Shown here: positions 60,613 to 64,000 of the stretch, piece after piece | Numbering within the stretch: position 1 is the stretch's first letter | How the letters are laid out: each line of letters opens with the position of its first letter | NCBI RefSeq assembly: GCF_000697965.2 | Contig: NZ_CP015882.1 | Location: forward strand, 496,001-560,000 | Direction: 5' to 3' | From: Ensifer adhaerens | GTDB taxonomy: Bacteria > Pseudomonadota > Alphaproteobacteria > Rhizobiales > Rhizobiaceae | DNA length: 64,000 bases | The notes under the pieces: model-generated | Seen by the model: the letters and a program-made list of their open reading frames with translations, nothing else | Database searches by the model: none | What the model was told of the DNA's origin: nothing | Translations under genes and position numbers: made by a program

Positions 60613-61751
60613 GCTGGCGCATCTCCGTCGACGTCGCGATCATCGGCGGCGGGCTGGTGGGCAGCTCCGCAGCACTTGCCATGCGTAAAGCGGGGCTTTC
60701 AGTCGCCCTCATCGATAAGGGCTATTGTGGCGCGCAGGCGAGCGGGGTGAACTATGGCGGCGTGCGCCGGCAGGGCCGCGCCCCCGAACAATTGCCTTTG
60801 TCGCAGCGCGCACACGGTATCTGGCCGCAACTCAAGGCAATGGTCGGCATCGATGCCGAGTACATGCGCTCCGGCCATCTGAAGCTCGCCCGCACGGAAA
60901 AGGATTTCGCCAAGCTCGAAGCCTATGCCCAGACGGTTCGGGACTATGGGTTGGGGCTTGAGCTCGTTGCCGGTTCGGCGTTGGCGCACCGGTTCCCCTG
61001 GCTTTCCGCCCAGGCGGTCGGCGCGTCGCTCTGCCCCGATGACGGCCACGCCAATCCGCGTCTCGTTGCGCCCGCCTTCGCAAGAGCCGCCGAGCGCGCC
61101 GGCGCGATGGTACTGGAGCAGACGCCGGTGCGCGAGGTCGCTGCGACCGGAAACGGTTTCGAGATCCTCGCCGGCGACGGCATCGAGATCCGCTGCCAAC
61201 AACTGGTCAACAGCGCCGGTGCCTGGTCCGACCGCTTTGCCGCGAATTTCAACGAGCCTGTACCGCTGACACGTATCTATCCCTCGATGGTGGTCACCGA
61301 ACCTCTGCCATTGCGTTTGCCCGTCAGCATGGGTGAACAGGGCGGCAGCTTCTATGGCCGGCAGGTGGCGCGCGGCAACTATGTCATGGGGGGCGGTCGC
61401 GGCCTGCCGCTTGGCGATCCCGACTATTCGCGTCCGTCGGTGACGGCTGCATCCTCCGTCATGCAGCGTGCAATCACGCTCTTTCCGCATCTGGCTGAAG
61501 CCCAGGTCATCCGCTTCTGGTCTGGAACCGAGGCGGAAATGCCCGACGGCAACCCGGTGATCGGCCCGAGCGAGACGACATCAGGCCTCTTCCACGCTTT
61601 TGGCTTCTGCGGCGCAGGTTTTCAGACCGCGCCCGCCGTCGGCGAAGTGCTCGCAGAACTCGTCACCGCGGGCCGCAGCACTACGCCGATAGACGCCTTT
61701 TCCATTGGCCGCTTCCGCAAGGTGGCGGCCGAAACTGCAGCCTCGTTGTAA
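60609..61751 (+). CDS. FAD-dependent amino-acid oxidase subunit (HcnC / opine oxidase B-like)
   Basis: 380 residues of DadA/glycine-oxidase type. ISVDVAIIGGGLVGSSAALAMRKAGLSVALIDKG is the FAD motif, GVNYGGVRRQGRAPEQLPLSQRA the family stretch, and LFHAFGFCGAGFQTAPAVGEVLAELV the C-terminal flavin loop. It is the catalytic beta subunit that oxidises the C-N bond of the substrate. Together with the two preceding genes it makes a membrane-linked dehydrogenase. HCN synthase, octopine/nopaline oxidase and D-hydroxyproline dehydrogenase share this make-up, so the substrate cannot be fixed from sequence. Confidence 0.87.
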   Translation: MSWRISVDVAIIGGGLVGSSAALAMRKAGLSVALIDKGYCGAQASGVNYGGVRRQGRAPEQLPLSQRAHGIWPQLKAMVGIDAEYMRSGHLKLARTEKDFAKLEAYAQTVRDYGLGLELVAGSALAHRFPWLSAQAVGASLCPDDGHANPRLVAPAFARAAERAGAMVLEQTPVREVAATGNGFEILAGDGIEIRCQQLVNSAGAWSDRFAANFNEPVPLTRIYPSMVVTEPLPLRLPVSMGEQGGSFYGRQVARGNYVMGGGRGLPLGDPDYSRPSVTAASSVMQRAITLFPHLAEAQVIRFWSGTEAEMPDGNPVIGPSETTSGLFHAFGFCGAGFQTAPAVGEVLAELVTAGRSTTPIDAFSIGRFRKVAAETAASL

Positions 61752-61768
61752 ACAGAAAGGGGAATACC

Positions 61769-62824
61769 ATGATCGACCAACGGCTTACCAAAACCACGGC
61801 CCTCGCACTGCTGGCGTTCGTTGTGCAGCAGAATTGTGCCTCGGCGGAAACCAAGACGCTCTACATCGGCATGAACGGCGGAAACTTCGAACGCGCCTAT
61901 ACGGAGCACGTGCTGCCGCCTTTCGAAAAGGCGAACGACGTCAAGGTCGTCGTCGTACCCGGCACATCCGCTGACATCCTCGCCAAGGCAACCGCCGCCA
62001 AGGACAATCCGCAGATGCATGTCATGCTGCTTGACGATGGCGTAATGGTGCGCGCCATCGGCGGCGGTCTCTGCCAGAAGATTGCTGCTGATCCGGTGCT
62101 TGACCAGATCCAAATGGCTGCCCGCCTGAAAGACGACATGGCGATCGGCGTCGACATGGGCATGACTGGCCTTGCCTATAACAAGAAGCTCTTCGACGAG
62201 AAGGGCTGGCCGGCGCCGACCTCGTGGATGGACATGGCCGATCCCAAATTCGAAAACGCCGTCGTGTTCCAGTCGGCTTCCGCATCGAGCTTCGGCCTGC
62301 ACGCCTTCCTGATGTTCAACCGCATCCAGGGCGGCGACGAGACCAACGTTGAACCGGGTTTCGACAAGTTCTCCGATACGATCGGCAAGAACGTCATCGA
62401 GTTCATCCCGAGTTCGGCGAAGATCTCCGAAATGGTGCAGACCGGAGAGGCAGCGATCTTCCCGCTGACCCCAACGGCCGTCAACAACCTCAAGGACAAG
62501 GGCATTCCAGTGGAATACGCCCAGCCGAAGGAAGGCTCCGTGGTGCTCGCCGTCACCGAATGCGTGATCGCCAACAACAGCGAACCGGAACTCAGTCAGA
62601 AGCTCGCCCACTACCTGCTTTCCGCCGAGGCACAGAGCCTGGCGCTCGACCACGGCAACATCATCCCGTCAAACATCAACGCCAAGGCCGGCACAGATGC
62701 GGCAAACGCGAAGCTCTCGACGTTTAAGGCCAACATGGAGACCGCCAAGGTCCTCGATTGGGATGCGATCAACCAGAACCGGCAGGAATGGAACAAGCGC
62801 TGGAACCGCATGATCGAACGGTAG
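61769..62824 (+). CDS. Periplasmic binding protein of the Pot-type importer
   Basis: 351 residues with a signal peptide (MIDQRLTKTTALALLAFVVQQNCASA). LYIGMNGGNFERAYTEHVLPPFEKANDVKVVVVPGTSADILAKATAAKDNPQMHVMLLDDGVMVRAI and DDMAIGVDMGMTGLAYNKKLFDEKGWPAPTSWMDMADPKF are typical of PotD/AfuA-like family 1 binding proteins that carry spermidine, putrescine, opines or similar cations. It is the last gene, 17 bases after the oxidase subunit. Unusually it comes after the enzyme genes, as in opine operons. Confidence 0.88.
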   Translation: MIDQRLTKTTALALLAFVVQQNCASAETKTLYIGMNGGNFERAYTEHVLPPFEKANDVKVVVVPGTSADILAKATAAKDNPQMHVMLLDDGVMVRAIGGGLCQKIAADPVLDQIQMAARLKDDMAIGVDMGMTGLAYNKKLFDEKGWPAPTSWMDMADPKFENAVVFQSASASSFGLHAFLMFNRIQGGDETNVEPGFDKFSDTIGKNVIEFIPSSAKISEMVQTGEAAIFPLTPTAVNNLKDKGIPVEYAQPKEGSVVLAVTECVIANNSEPELSQKLAHYLLSAEAQSLALDHGNIIPSNINAKAGTDAANAKLSTFKANMETAKVLDWDAINQNRQEWNKRWNRMIER

Positions 62825-62850
62825 GTATGGCGGGAACGCTTATCGGTCCA

Positions 62851-62872
62851 CCAGGCGCGCAGGCGCGCCTGG
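62851..62872 (+). terminator. Hairpin at the end of the dehydrogenase operon
   Basis: CCAGGCGCG-CAGG-CGCGCCTGG style stem (9 bp, loop CAGG) starts 26 bases after the last stop codon. No U-run, but placed where an operon end is expected. Confidence 0.45.
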
Positions 62873-63995
62873 CGGTGCGACATGGGTTCCCGGGCAATGC
62901 ACCGGAAAATCCAGTCAACGACGGCGCGAACGAGGTGCTGGCGCGCTTGCTTGACCCAAGAACAATATACAGAGAACCGGTTTAGCGTACGCCGTGCGCA
63001 CAACGAAAATGAGCCTCCGCAGGGGGGCGGAGGCTCGCGCGCTCAAATATTGTCGGTAACAAGTTTTATAAATATCAAGCAGTTGCACGGAAACATGAAC
63101 CGTAAACGCAACGGCGGCTGCGTCGAAATAGGATGGCGGTGTGTGCAAATGCAGGTGCAGTTTGCCGATCGGGAAACCGCATAGCAACCCGCCCAAATGG
63201 ACACTTTGCGTAATACATTGGGCTTAGCCAATGACGCGACGCGAGCGCTAGAAAAATCGCGTAACGTTTCGTCGGGGGCGGCTCCGCCACGTAGTGATTG
63301 CGATGTGGCTGTGAGGCATCGGCGCTCGCAATATGTACACTGAAACGATCAAATCATTGGGGAAATGCGAAGCGGTAACGCATGTAGTGCCTCTCCCGAC
63401 GGTCGCGACCTAGTCTCGCGACAAACAGCGCAAATCACCAACGTCGTGCAATTGTTTTTGAACCTATGCCATCCGGGTAAGCAGCACAGCCAGTGGGATG
63501 CTTGCGGCATGGCGCTCATGGCTGCCCCCGCTCTATAATCGAGCTGTCGCGTATATCATTCACAATTGTAACGAGCTCTGTTGGAATTAACTGTTACATT
63601 TGGAACAGGTTCGTCGGCACTCGTCATGTAAAGTATCGAAAGGCTGGCTGAATAAATTCAGTCAAAGGCTATGTCCGATACTAAATGTCAGGGATTTTCG
63701 TCCGAAAATCCGACGGATATCCTTGTTTTGTCGCCAAAGTAAACATTTCTCGTTGAATTTTCAACGGGTTGGATCTTTTCCATAGTGTTGCATACGAAAC
63801 CCGACGACCATCTGACGGCTCTGTCCCAATGTGAAGGAGAGCCCGACGGCGGTTGGACATGCCCTGGCGTTGGTCTGGGCGATTGGCAGGTCCCGCGTGG
63901 CGTGACCGTGCCAACTTGAACGCACAGCAAACCGACCATCAGCCGCGGCAGAACTAGCGGGCAACAGCGCGCTACAAAAACGATGGGAGGCTTCC
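62873..63995. other. Non-coding region with several inverted repeats
   Basis: About 1.1 kb with no convincing gene. GGATTTTCG-TC-CGAAAATCC (63692-63711) and CGTTGAA-TT-TTCAACG (63751-63766) are perfect dyads 57 bases apart in AT-rich DNA. They are likely operators or regulatory hairpins of the gene that seems to begin at the window end. TGTAAC and GTTACA arms flank 63567-63600. Confidence 0.4.
63011..63036 (-). terminator. Perfect 10-bp hairpin in the right-hand intergenic region
   Basis: GAGCCTCCGC, loop AGGGGG, GCGGAGGCTC. On the minus strand the stem is followed by ATTTTCG, so it fits a terminator for transcription coming from the right better than for the operon on the left. Confidence 0.45.
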
Positions 63996-64000
63996 GTGAA
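63996..64000 (+). CDS. Possible start of a gene continuing past the window edge
   Basis: GGGAGG is followed after five bases by GTG at 63996, the layout of a strong ribosome site and start codon. Only five bases are visible, so nothing can be said of the product. Confidence 0.25.

Noticed and set aside
58902..61751. Calling the three-subunit enzyme hydrogen cyanide synthase (hcnABC)
   Set aside because: Subunit types match, but opine oxidases and D-hydroxyproline dehydrogenases have the same make-up, and the linked cation-type importer argues against glycine; sequence alone cannot choose.
1..64000. tRNA, rRNA, CRISPR array, prophage, replication or conjugation genes
   Set aside because: Looked for clover-leaf-like CCA-ended segments, regular short repeats, and phage, repABC or tra-type proteins; none seen.

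Overview
The window looks like part of a large accessory replicon (megaplasmid or chromid) of a Rhizobiaceae alphaproteobacterium, most likely Sinorhizobium/Ensifer or a close relative. The evidence is the GC-rich coding style, three tandem SyrB-type small regulators, a DUF982 protein, a methyl-accepting chemotaxis protein ending in a WQEF tail, EcfG/RpoE2-type promoters (GGAAC-N16/17-CGTT), and many solute-specific ABC transporters each with its own regulator. I saw no rRNA, tRNA, ribosomal-protein genes, CRISPR array or replication origin. The genus is inference; no search was run.

Layout. (A) 1-2.2 kb: 3' end of an MFS transporter, a 2H phosphoesterase and a DEDDh exonuclease. (B) 2.5-12.7 kb: an aldehyde dehydrogenase and a Dpp-type oligopeptide importer on the minus strand, a GntR-type regulator with two winged-helix domains, then a divergent C45 amidase and a class III aminotransferase. 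Together they look like import, amide hydrolysis, transamination and aldehyde oxidation of an omega-amino compound. (C) 13.0-18.6 kb: a minus-strand operon of permease, ATPase, binding protein, GntR/UTRA regulator, BtpA-like barrel protein, ureidoglycolate-lyase-like cupin and PfkB kinase, read from a clear promoter with an operator just after the -10 box. (D) 18.9-20 kb: an O-methyltransferase with a palindromic operator over its promoter.

(E) 20.3-42.3 kb is a patchy accessory and stress region. It contains an intact IS2-group element inside a small secreted-protein gene (the reading frame is exactly restored by removing the element and one copy of its 5-bp duplication), a fatty acid desaturase, and two frameshifted genes (a nucleotidyltransferase-fold protein and an adenylate cyclase). 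It also holds a DUF892 ferritin-like protein, a PPOX stress protein, MgtC, MOSC, a chemotaxis receptor, the SyrB trio and many small orphan proteins. EcfG-type promoters recur here. One of them drives a predicted ~120-nt intergenic small RNA at 42.1-42.2 kb that ends in a good terminator.

(F) 42.3-54.8 kb: Lrp and DUF1185 genes face an M20 amidohydrolase and a GAF/PucR regulator. These are followed by a flavin reductase, aldehyde dehydrogenase, luciferase-like monooxygenase, alpha/beta hydrolase, CMD-family protein and an amino-acid-type ABC importer, a pathway built like the pyrimidine-degrading Rut system but for an unknown substrate. (G) 55.0-62.8 kb: an IclR regulator divergent from a polyamine/opine-type ABC importer that encloses a three-subunit amino/imino-acid dehydrogenase of the HcnABC / opine oxidase / D-hydroxyproline dehydrogenase type. 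(H) 62.9-64 kb: non-coding DNA with several inverted repeats; a new gene may begin at the very end.

The common theme is four self-contained nitrogen-compound import-and-catabolism modules around a degraded, stress-gene-rich accessory segment.
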